From positions 27,198,499-27,262,498 of the forward strand of contig NC_080704.1 of assembly GCF_030445035.2 (NCBI RefSeq): a stretch of 64,000 nt of DNA, given 5' to 3'. This stretch comes from Dasypus novemcinctus. Lineage: Eukaryota > Chordata > Mammalia > Cingulata > Dasypodidae. Below the pieces are notes generated by a model that was not told the DNA's origin, ran no database searches, and was given only the letters and a program-made list of their open reading frames with translations. Made by a program: the position numbers and the translations under genes. Of the stretch, positions 55,000-64,000 are shown one piece after another (within the stretch, counting starts at the first letter, position 1; every line of letters starts with the position of its first letter).

Positions 55000-55405
55000 C
55001 TGACTCTCTCTAATGAACACTTGTCTCCTCATGGGCTTAGTGATTTTTTTAAATTATGAATTTTTAACTTTATGGCAATTCTTACCATACTTTCCTATCA
55101 TTTCTGTCCTTCCAGGAATTTTCTTACTTTCCTGCCACTACCTTATGTATTAAAAATATTTTAACTATTTTAGCAATTAATGTGCGCTGAACTAGAAGAT
55201 TTTCTGAATGTCTAATCTAACATATTGCCTGAATCACAAGTTCTGCTGTTAAGGTATTAGTATATTCCTTAGCAAAAGTGTTTTCTATGTAGATATGTAA
55301 TCTGTATAAGAACACACCATGTATACTATTTTATACCTTATTGTTTTGTCATTTAGCAATATATTTTGAACATTTTTTCATGTGACTAAATGTGCTAGGA
55401 GTATT
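55000..55405. other. Unassigned sequence
   Basis: No clear repeat. 55300-55400 resembles a decayed L1/L2 piece (TTTAGCAATATATTTTGAAC) but is not secure. Confidence 0.4.
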
Positions 55406-55409
55406 GTGT

Positions 55410-55800
55410 ATGTGGTTCCCCAGGAAACAAAGCCTAAAACACAGATTTGTGTGTAGAAAATTTATTAGGGAGGGACCTTGGAATCAACACCTATGAGAGG
55501 AATGGAATGAAATAGGATTAGGCAGAAGGGGAAGTTAAGCAATGGTGCAGTAGCAACAAGGGCTCCAGATCTACAGCTGAGAGGGTCCTACAGAGTTGCC
55601 CTGAATTGAAGAAAGAAGGCTGGACCTTTACATTCGTGTGTTGTTTGATGTGAGCTGTCCTGGAGAAGGGGGCAGGGCAATGGACGAGACAGCTGACTTT
55701 AACTGAGTGTAGTTCCAGAGACAGCTGACACATGAAGGTTGTCAGCCTGTAGCACTGCCTGTACCTGGAAGTCCTGAAGGGGGATCTGGGCAGCGCATCA
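55410..55800 (-). mobile_element. ERVL LTR-like remnant, antisense
   Basis: GGTTCCCCAGGAAACAAAGC and GAAAATTTATTAGGGAGGGA at the left are the reverse complement of an LTR16/LTR33-like 3' end, as in the copy at 11330. Confidence 0.5.
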
Positions 55801-55839
55801 CAGAATCTCCAGTTAGGGACACTTTGGATCTTGATAACA

Positions 55840-56110
55840 GAAACCCAAACAAACCTTGCTTAACAAATAGGAGTTAGTTTTTTTCACTTAACAGGAGGTC
55901 TGCAGAAGATGATTGCTGGCATTTACAGCATCTGTTCCTTTTATCAGGAAAGCAAAACACTTTCTCAGTATCCCCCAGGAGTCTTCCATTTACATCTCAT
56001 TGGCCAGAACTGGAATACATGGCCACCACTAGCTGCAAGGGAAGCTGGGAAAGTAGGAATGGGATTGTCATGATTTTGTACCTGGAATAGTGTACATTGC
56101 TTTCCTAAAC
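55840..56110. repeat. Old interspersed repeat, second copy
   Basis: Shares the CATTGGCC[AA/AG]AACTGG block and neighbouring words with 5680-6110. Class unknown. Confidence 0.4.
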
Positions 56111-56219
56111 AATATCTGGGTTCTGTTGGCATAGAAGAAAAGAGGAACAAATATTAGACATGCAACTAACGGAGTCTGCCACAAATAGACTTTTCAAAAT
56201 CATTTTCAATAATAGCTTG

Positions 56220-56319
56220 AAGGGGAGTGGATGTAGCTCAGTGGCTGAGTGCCTACCTCCCACATACGAGGTCCTGGGTTCAGTCTCTGCTACCTCCTTA
56301 AAAAAAGAGAGAGAGAGAA
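56220..56319 (+). mobile_element. Short SINE with TSD
   Basis: AATAATAGCTTG lies at 56208-56219 and 56320-56331. Head GGGGAGTGGATGTAGCTCAG, A box TAGCTCAGTGGCTGAGTG, B box GGTTCAGTCTC, tail A7 with (GA)n. About 100 bp, the short type. Confidence 0.93.
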
Positions 56320-56834
56320 AATAATAGCTTGTGGATATAACTAACTGAAGTAGTCCCAATATCGCTGGACATTTTGTGTATTTACAATGCTTTGCTATTA
56401 TCCACTGTGGTGAAAGAAATATCCTTGTCTACCCATATCATTCAATTATTTCCTCAGGATGAAATGCTAAATATATAATTACTGGGCAGAAGGAATGAGT
56501 GCCTTAAAGGATTTTGATAAAGATTACCAAGATGTACCTGAGGAAAGTTCTACAAATTTATGTTTCCAGAAGCAGTGAATGAAGAGGCCTCTTTCCCCTG
56601 GATCCATACTGACATTGGATATTAACATTCTTACTAATTTTCACTAGACTTATCTTTTAAAAAGTACATTTTAATTTGGATTTTTATTACTTTTTATTGG
56701 CCATATTTGTTCAGTTTTGAGGTTTGTATGGTTTCAGCTTTCTAGAAATTGAGGTATCTTTTTAGTGTTTTGCTATTGTGCTGTGAGGGTTCATCATAGC
56801 AGGCCTGGAGTAAGTTGGAGCTGTTTGGTTAAAA

Positions 56835-57000
56835 CTCATGTAGAACCTGGAGGACATTATGTTGAGTTGAACCAAGCCAGTCGCAAAAGGACAAATACTA
56901 AAAAAAAAAAAAAAAAGGACAAATACTGTATGATTGCATTACTATAAACCTTATATATTGTGTAACTTATATATGATTTTTTAAAAATTATATGTATCCA
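56835..57000 (+). mobile_element. L1 3' fragment, sense
   Basis: ACCTGGAGGACATTATGTTG and CAAAAGGACAAATACT occur, then AAAAGGACAAATACTG repeats after a run of A's. The end of ORF2 is thus partly duplicated around an A-run. Confidence 0.75.
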
Positions 57001-57550
57001 GTATATTTAATTGAGAAATGTGTTTTTATTTAACTGTTTTCTTTTTAGTTTTCAATTGTTTATATTTTCAATTAAACAGGGCTCAATTGCTAAAAAGACT
57101 CACAAGACCCAAAATGATGACACTTATAAATCGACCATTTATTACAATTTTTAAAATGTTCCATGGGCACTGAGAAAAAAAGTATATTGTCTGGAATATA
57201 TGTTTCTTTGTTTCTTTCCAGAAGCTATTAAATAAGACTTAGTCATATTAAAGTGATTCTTAACGTTTCATGTTTTGCCTTTGTAAATTTCAATGCCCTT
57301 TCACTCTCTTTTTTTGTTAATTTGTTTCAAATTCTACTAATGATAAGGATTTTGATTTTTGGTTTCCCTTAATTCATGTCTGTTTTGTATATTTCCCCAT
57401 TCTTTTACACTGATCTTTTTGTGCCATTGTGTGAAACTTTTAAATAAATTTTAAAAGATCTAATCTGTGAATTTTTATATTTAAATATGGGGGTAGATTC
57501 CATTTATATTTATCATTATAGCTGTTAAATTTATTTTATTATATGGCATC
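57001..57550. other. A+T-rich unassigned sequence
   Basis: Possibly decayed L1, antisense (TCTACTAATGATAAGGATTT). No gene. Confidence 0.4.
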
Positions 57551-57568
57551 CTTCTTTATGCTATTTTT

Positions 57569-58494
57569 TTTGTTTTTTTTTTAGCAAGGAAATTTTTTAT
57601 TTCCATATACCAAACTTTATTTTTTTTCAAATTCTACTCAATTTATTCATTTTTTTATTTTTTTATTTTTAAAAAAATATTACATTCAAAAAATATGAGG
57701 TCCCCATTCACCCTCACCGCCCCCACCCCACCACTCCCCCCACAGTAACACTCTCCCCTGTCATCATGACACATCCATTGCATCTGGTGAGTACATCTCC
57801 GGGCATCGCTGCACCCCATGGCCTGTGGTCCACACCATAGCCCACACTCTCCCACGTTCCATCCAGTGGGCCATGGGAGGACACAGAATGTCCAGCAATT
57901 GTCTCTGCAGCACCACTCAGGACAACTCCAAGTCCCGAAAATGCCTCCACATCTCTCTTCCTCCCATTCCCCGCCCCCAGCAGCCACCATGGCCACTTTT
58001 TCCACACCGATGCCACATTTTCTCGATTATTAACCACAATAGTTCATGAATAGAATATCATTAAGTCCACTCTGATCCTTACTGTATTCCTCCTTCCTGT
58101 GGACCTTGGCTTGGTTGTGTCCATTCCACATCTATGTCAAGAGGGGGCTTAGATTCCACATGGATACTGGATGCAATCCTCCTGCTTTCAGTTGTAGGCA
58201 CTCTAGGCTCCATGGTGTGGTGGTTGACATTCTTCAACTCCATGTTAGCTGAGTGGGGTAAGTCCAATAAATCAGAGTGTAGGAGCTGAAGTCTGTTGAG
58301 GCTCAGGGCCTGGCTATCATATTGTCAGTCCAGAGATTCAAATCCCCTAGATATATCTTAAACCCCAGCACCAAATACAATTCCAGTAAAGGAGCATGAA
58401 AGGCTTGTGAAAAGAGATCACATCTGAGTCCAGTTCCATCACGCAGAAACACCAGCTCCAAAGAAGGGCCAACCGACATGGCAGTGAACTCCAT
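57569..58494 (-). mobile_element. Retroposon copy 4 (subfamily B) with 3' transduction-like tail
   Basis: A perfect 18-bp duplication, CTTCTTTATGCTATTTTT, lies at 57551-57568 and 58495-58512. The 3' end is at the left. The family body ends at the ATATTACATTCAAAAAATATG motif (about 57678-57698). About 70 further bases of non-family sequence follow on the minus strand, with AATAAA-type signals, then a second A-rich tail (57569-57583). The 62-codon frame at 58079-58267 corresponds to the start of the 104-codon frame and is truncated by the subfamily-B block. Confidence 0.93.
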
Positions 58495-58512
58495 CTTCTT
58501 TATGCTATTTTT

Positions 58513-58990
58513 AAGGTGTCTTTACCATTTCTTTGTTTCATGATTTTTTTCTTCTTATGAGTATTTTCTTTGCTTTTATTTTCATTGCTTTGGAAAGCAT
58601 ATAATCTCTTTTTAGCACTAATAAGTGTGGCCTTTAAGGATGGATTCTGTGGGTGTGAGAAAGGACACATGCAAGATGTTCTGATAGCAAAGAGCTATCA
58701 AAGACTACTAAGCCATGACAAAATAACCCAGGAGCACACTTTTAAAAGTTCCCACTAAGCACAGCTGGGGTAATTTGAGCAAAAATAAAGATAATTGCAA
58801 TGGATTGAAACATATCAAATAAAATTGAATCTATGAATTCATAATATTACCAAAAAACCCACTTAATGTTTACCTTTTTAAAAAGTTATTATCTTTCTTT
58901 AGGATTCTATGGCACCAACTGTATTAGGAAAACTACTAGATATTGAAGCATAACAGTAACACTTCTTAAATTGTCAGAATTTTAAAAAGA
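58513..58990. other. Unassigned sequence
   Basis: No recognisable repeat or gene between two retroposon copies. Confidence 0.5.
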
Positions 58991-58994
58991 AATG

Positions 58995-59432
58995 CTAACC
59001 TCCTAGTCCATTCAGTGGATTATGGCAGGATATATGATGTCCTGCATCTCTCCCTGCAATATCATTCAAGACAACTCCAAGTCCCGAAAATGCCCCCATG
59101 TCACACCTCTTCTTCCCTCTCCCTGCCCTCCGCAACTCCCATGGCTATTGTTTTCATATCAATGATATACTTTCTTCCATTGCTAGAGTCACAGTAATTC
59201 TATAATAGAATACCAGGAAGTACACTCTAATCCATATTTTATTCCTCCATCCTGAGGACCCTGGGATGGTGATGCCCACTCCACCTCTAAGTTGAGAGAG
59301 GGAAACTATAATCCATGCTGTGTAGCAGTGTTCCAAAATGTATTCAACAAATGCAATGAACGTGCCACACTGATGAAAAAGGTTGTTGATGTGGGAGGGG
59401 TGGGGTATATGGGAACCTCATATTTTTAAATT
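58995..59432. mobile_element. Retroposon copy 5, inverted 5' part (twin-priming-like)
   Basis: From about 59005 to 59310 the family sequence runs on the minus strand (AAGACAACTCCAAGTCCCGA). From about 59315 to 59430 it runs on the plus strand (CAAATGCAATGAACGTGCCA and the G-rich end GGGAGGGGTGGGG). The inverted part ends, in element coordinates, just where the direct part starts. No clear duplication was found. Confidence 0.85.
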
Positions 59433-59434
59433 AA

Positions 59435-61200
59435 TTTATTGAAGTATATCACACATACATAAACAATAAGTGTATAATAATAGTTGTGAACTTACAAAAC
59501 AAACATATATAACATCATACAGGGCTCTCCTACCTCACCCTACCACCAATACCTTACATTGTTGTTAAGCATTTTTAACTAATGATTAAAGAGAATTCTC
59601 AAGGTATTACTACTAACTAAAGTATTTCCCCCAACCCACTCTACTATTATTATCTTTATATCATTTATATATGAACATACATAAACAATTAGGAGTATAG
59701 TAAAAGTTGTGAACTTACAAAGCAAACATGCATAACATCATACAGGGGTCCCATACATCAACCCTCCACCAACACCTTGCATTGTCGTGAGACATTTGAT
59801 ACAAATTATGAAAGAATATTGTTAAAATCTAACTACTAATCATAGTCCTTATCTTAAAATTGGTGTGTTTTCCCCCAACCCACCCTATTTTTTAAATATA
59901 TTTTTTATGACAGAAGTTGTAAACTTATAAAACAATCACTCGCATGTGCACAGTTCCCAAACAACACCCTTCCATCAACACACCACACTGTGGTGGAACA
60001 TTTGCTACAGATTAAGATAATATCATCAGATTGTTACCATGTCCACAGTGTACATTTAGCTCACATTTTCCATACTGCCTCATTATCAACACAGTACATC
60101 TTTTGCATAGATGCAAGAATATTGCATTATTACTATAACCACAGTCCATACATCACTCTAGCTATATTTTTCCCATGCTTCTCCATATTCCCAACACCCT
60201 GCAGTAATGATGTACATTTGCTCTAGCTCACAAAGGACACTCTTGCATCTGTACAATCAGCCACAATTTTCATCCACCTCTTGGTTTACTGTGCTACGCA
60301 GTTCCTAGATTATTCTCTGGCATTCTGTCAATTGGCATTTACATACCTAGACTACCATTTTCATTCACATCCCCATTTATAAACTACCTGTTACTCACTA
60401 GGTGTTACCATCAACTCTATACATTTCCACACTTTTACAGTAAAGCTAATTAAAACTTCTACATACATTAAACATCAGCAGAACATCTCAGCCCTCTTAT
60501 CTCCTTTAAGAATCCATCACCTACCACCAGGTGTTGAAGATATTTTCCTACAATTTCTTCTAGGAGCTTTATGGGTCTTGCTTTTATTTTTAGGTTTTTG
60601 ATCCATTTTGATTTAATTTTTGGATAAGGTGTGAGATAGGGGTCCTCTTTCCTTCTTTGGCTATGGATATCCAGTTCTTCCAGCACCATTTGTTGAATGG
60701 ACTGTTCTGTCTGTGTGGGTTTGACAGGCTAGTCAAAAATCACTTAACCATACATATGAGGGTCTGTTTCTGAACCATCAATTTGGTTTCATTGGTTTAT
60801 GGGTCTGTCTTTATACCAGTACCATGCTATTTTTACCACTGTGAGTAGGTAACATATTTAAAGTCTGGAAATGAGGGTTCGCTTTTCCTTTTTAAGATGT
60901 TTCTGACTAGTTAGGACCCCTTACCCCTCCAAATAAATTTGATAATCATATTTTCAATTTTAAAAAATGTTGGTGGAATTTTTAGTGGGATTGCATTGAA
61001 TCTGTATATCAATTTGAGTAGAATTGACATCGTAATGATATTTAGTATTCCAATCCATGAGCATGGAATGTTCTTCCAGCTATTTAGGGCTTTTTTAATT
61101 TGTTTTAACATTAAGTTGTAGTTTCCTGAATACAAGTTCTTTACATCGTTGATTAAGTTCATTCTTATTTGAGTTTTATCTGTCATATTTTATTTTCACC
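59435..61200 (-). mobile_element. L1 3' half, antisense, with three 3'UTR modules
   Basis: 3'UTR at 59435-60480 with three related ~220-bp modules (starts near 59440, 59670 and 59895; each has an ACATCATACAGG- or ACACCCTTCCATCAACAC-like landmark and a TGTGAACTTACAAA-like landmark). ORF2 carboxyl-terminal parts follow at 60468-60689 (LEELDIHSQRRKEDPYL) and 60911-61186 ([10 protein letters not shown]). It continues beyond the retroposon at 61828 with ORF1, so the first ~2 kb of ORF2 is missing. Confidence 0.88.
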
Positions 61201-61208
61201 ACTCTTTT

Positions 61209-61808
61209 TTTAAAATTCATTTTTTAAAAATATTACATTCAAAAAATATGAGGTCCCCATTCACCCCCACCGCCCCCACCCCACCACTCCCCCCACAGCA
61301 GCACTCTCCCCCATCATCATGACACATCCATTGCATTTGGTGAGTACATCTCTGGGCATCACTGCACCTCATGGTCAATGGTCCACATCATAGCCCATAC
61401 TCTCCCATGTTCCATCCAGTGGGCCATGGAGGATCTACAATGTCTGGTAATTGTTCCTGCAGCACCACCCAGGACAACTCCAAGTCCCGAAAATGCCTCC
61501 ACATCTCATCTCTTCCTCCCATTCCCCGCCCCCAGCAGCCACCATGGCCACTTTTTCCACACCAATGCCACATTTTCTCGATTACTAACCACAGTAGTTC
61601 ATGAATAGAATATCAGTAAGTCCACTCTAATCCTTACTGTATTCCTCCATCCTGTGGACCTTGGATTGATTGTGACCATTCCACATCTATGTCAAGAGGG
61701 GGCTTAGATTCCACATGGATACTGGGTGCAGGCCTTCTGCTTTCAGTTGTAGGCACTCTTGGCTCCATGGTATTGTGGTTGACATTCTTCAATTCCATGT
61801 TAGCTGAG
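61209..61808 (-). mobile_element. Retroposon copy 6 (subfamily B), in the L1
   Basis: A perfect 19-bp duplication, TTATTTTCACCACTCTTTT, lies at 61190-61208 and 61809-61827. It is very similar to copy 4 over the shared part and starts (5'-truncated) at CTCAGCTAACATGG. The G-rich tract appears as C-runs at 61265-61300. It is younger than the L1 it interrupts. Confidence 0.94.
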
Positions 61809-61827
61809 TTATTTTCACCACTCTTTT

Positions 61828-63235
61828 GACAGTTTTAGTTACTTTTATTGATATAATCATCATTTCTAGACTCTGTTCCAGGCTTCTCTCTCCTGTCTTT
61901 TCTTTTCAGGCTCTAGCACATCCTTTAGTATTTCCTGAAAATCTGGTCTCTTGCTTAGAAATTCTCTCAGTTTCAGTTTATCTGTGAATATTCTAATTTC
62001 GCCCTTATTTTTGAAAGACAATCTTGCTGGATGTAAGATTCTTGGCTGGAAGTTTTTCTCTTGTAGTATCTGAAATATATCAGACCACCGTCTTCTTGCC
62101 TCCATGGCTTCTGGTGAGAAATCAGCACTTAATCTTATTGGGTATCCCTTATATGTTATGTATTGCTTTTCTCTTGCTGCTCTCAGAATTCTCTCTTTGC
62201 TTTGGCATTTGACATTCTGATGAGTATGTGTCTCAGAGTTGGTCTATTCAGATTTTTTCATATGGGAGTACATTGTGCTTCTTGGACATGGATATCTATG
62301 TCCTTCAATAAGGTTGGGAAATTTTCTACTATTATTTCTTCAAATATTCCCTCTGTGATACCCATGATGCATATTCTTGCATGCCTTTTGCTGGCATTTA
62401 GTCCCCTGAGACCTTGTTCAATTTTTTCCGTTCTTTCCTTCATCTGTTCTTTTGTATGTTCACTTTCAAAGGCCATTTCTTCAAGTTCACCAATCCTTTC
62501 TTCTGCCTCCTTAATTCTGTTATTATATGCCTCCAAAGGTTTTTTTTTAAGATTTATTTTAATTATATCTCTCCCCTTCCCCCCCTCCTTTGTTTTCTCT
62601 TTTGTGTCCATTCGCTGTGTGTTTTTCTGTGTCCACCTGCATTCTCGGCGGCACCAAGAATCTGCATCTCTTTTTTGTTGCATCAGCTGTCTGTGTGTGT
62701 GGTGCCACTCTTGGACTGGCTGCACTTTTCACCCTGGGCGGATCTCCTTATGGAGCGCACTCCTTGTGTGGGGGGCTCCCCTACATGGGGGACACCCCTG
62801 CATGGCATGGCACTCCTTAGCGCAACAGCACTGTGTGTGAGCCAGCTCACCACACAGGCTAGGAGGTCCTGGGTTTGAACCCTGGACCTCCCATATGGTA
62901 GGCAGATACTCTATCAGGTGAGCCACATCTGCTTCCCTCCAACATTTTTAAAATTTCATTTATTGCGCCTCTTATTCCATAAGTCTGCTATTTTTCTGTG
63001 TATGCTTTAAAATTCTTCTTTGTGCTAATCCAGTATCTTCTTAATATCCTTTATCTCTTTGGCCATCTTATTGAATTTATAAAGGAGATTTGTTTGAACA
63101 TCTATGATTAGTTGTCTCAACTCTATGTCATCGGGAAGCTTATCTTGTTTCTCTAACTGGGCCATAGCTTCCTGTTTCTTGGTGTGGACTGCAATTTTTT
63201 GTTGGTGTCTTGGCATCTGGATTACTAGACTATTT
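61828..63235 (-). pseudogene. L1 ORF1, antisense, split by a SINE
   Basis: Three pieces read on the minus strand: amino-terminal 63025-63216 (QLIIDVQTNLLYKFNKM), the middle (coiled-coil and RRM region) at 62258-62540 (AEERIGELEEMAFE, ICIMGITEG), and the carboxyl-terminal domain at 61866-62105 (RRRWSDIFQILQEKNFQPRI). These follow the L1 ORF1p order. A SINE splits it at 62537-62935. Confidence 0.9.
62537..62935 (-). mobile_element. SINE inside L1 ORF1
   Basis: CCTCCAA at 62530-62536 and 62936-62942 is a short duplication. Poly(T) is at the left and the head GGAAGCAGATGTGGCTCACC (minus strand) at the right. Confidence 0.92.
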
Positions 63236-64000
63236 ATTCTGGGTGTAGTTCTTCTCTTTAGTTTAGGGCTTCCTGCCCTTTCTCCCTTGCTGATTGTGCA
63301 GTAGGAGCCAAGCGTGTAGTTGGTGCTGTAAGCTGTGGAGGCTCAAGCTGCCCTCATTGCCCCAGTGACCGATGAAGCTTCTTCCAACTTTCTCCTTTGC
63401 CAGGGGTAGGGACAGAGTCACAAGTCCTGCAGGCCTAGACTGTAGTTGCCCAGAGAGACTGATGATGCTTCATGCCCCTTTCTTCCCTGCCTGGGGCAGG
63501 AATGGAGCTGCAGGTGTGGGCAGCAATCTATGCAGTGAGGGTCCAAGATGACCGCAGTTGCCCCAGTAGACTTCCAATTTTCAGTCTGTGCCAGCCAAAG
63601 GTACCTGCAGTTACCTGGCTAGGCTAGTGCAGGGCCTGCCAACCTCCTGCCTGCCAGAGGTGGGGCTGAAGCCTAGGCAGGGGCTGTGGGCCGACATGGG
63701 TGAAAGAAACTGGTTCCTCCCATCACTGTGATTTTCAGTCAGCCCAACCTCCCCTCAGGCTGGGGGCAGAATCAATATGGCAGCCAGCAGCCTCTTTCCG
63801 ACTTGGGCAGATTCACACCCCAACTGTTCCCAGGGTTATATCTTAGCCAACCTAGTTTACCAATCAGTAGCCGAAATTGGCAGCCAACCATCTCCTCCTA
63901 CCTAGTTTTTGGGAAATGGAGCTCCCAATTTAAGTCACAGAAGAGTTCCTGGGGCAGCTTGCACTGCCAAAGTAGGACAATCACAGGCCTCCATGGCTTG
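63236..64000 (-). promoter_or_regulatory. L1 5'UTR / internal promoter region
   Basis: G+C-rich sequence directly upstream of ORF1 in the L1's own direction, with degenerate ~120-bp repeats (GTTGCCCCAGTAGACTTCC, TTGCCCAGAGAGACTGATGA, TGCCCCAGTGACCGATGAAG). It continues past the window edge. This is the expected place of an L1 internal promoter. Confidence 0.7.

Noticed and set aside
62163..62840. 225-codon plus-strand frame
   Set aside because: It is the reverse strand of L1 ORF1 plus a SINE; hydrophobic runs come from the T-rich antisense strand.

Overview
This window is repeat-rich mammalian nuclear DNA. The tRNA-headed SINEs (head resembling 'GGAAGCAGATGTGGCTCAAG', B box GGTTCRAnyCC, A-rich tail) match the DAS-type SINEs I know from armadillos, so a xenarthran close to Dasypus is the best guess. 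It contains one protein-coding gene end, one processed pseudogene, and otherwise mobile elements of several ages.

Layout. At 3437-13354 lie the last four coding exons of a plus-strand gene I cannot name; their phases join cleanly into 232 codons plus a stop, and its introns hold MIR, L2, L1, SINE and DNA-transposon-like remnants. From 13.4 to 18.3 kb there are a truncated L1, an MLT1-like LTR and a solo-LTR-like block. At 18362-19763 sits the most complete copy of a ~1.4-kb non-autonomous retroposon. At 19837-22189 is a minus-strand processed pseudogene of KIAA1191 (P33MONOX). The 22.3-27.7 kb stretch is mostly unassigned. From 27.7 to 37.6 kb an L1 is interrupted by a SINE and by a 7.1-kb gammaretrovirus-like ERV (tRNA-Pro-like primer site, pol and env remnants, 5-bp target duplication), itself carrying two SINEs. 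From 37.9 to 44.1 kb come two more retroposon copies, L1 3' ends and a Tigger-like remnant. From 44.1 to 51.9 kb two L1s meet 5' to 5'. From 52.0 to 55.0 kb is an old antisense L1/HAL1-like element. From 57.5 to 64.0 kb come three further retroposon copies and a minus-strand L1 that ends in a 5'UTR-like region at the window edge.

How it fits together. L1 is the probable engine: L1 copies, SINEs, the processed pseudogene, a 141-bp mini retrocopy and the ~1.4-kb retroposons mostly show A-rich tails and target-site duplications. The retroposon family is the most interesting content: six copies, five with clear duplications, a conserved G-rich tract near the 3' end, two subfamilies separated by a ~75-bp indel, one candidate 3' transduction and one twin-priming-like inversion. 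I cannot check whether it is already in Dfam or Repbase. For the host gene, the most consequential observation is a SINE inserted so close upstream of an exon (9857) that it redefines the branch-point region. All homology statements rest on recall, without searches.
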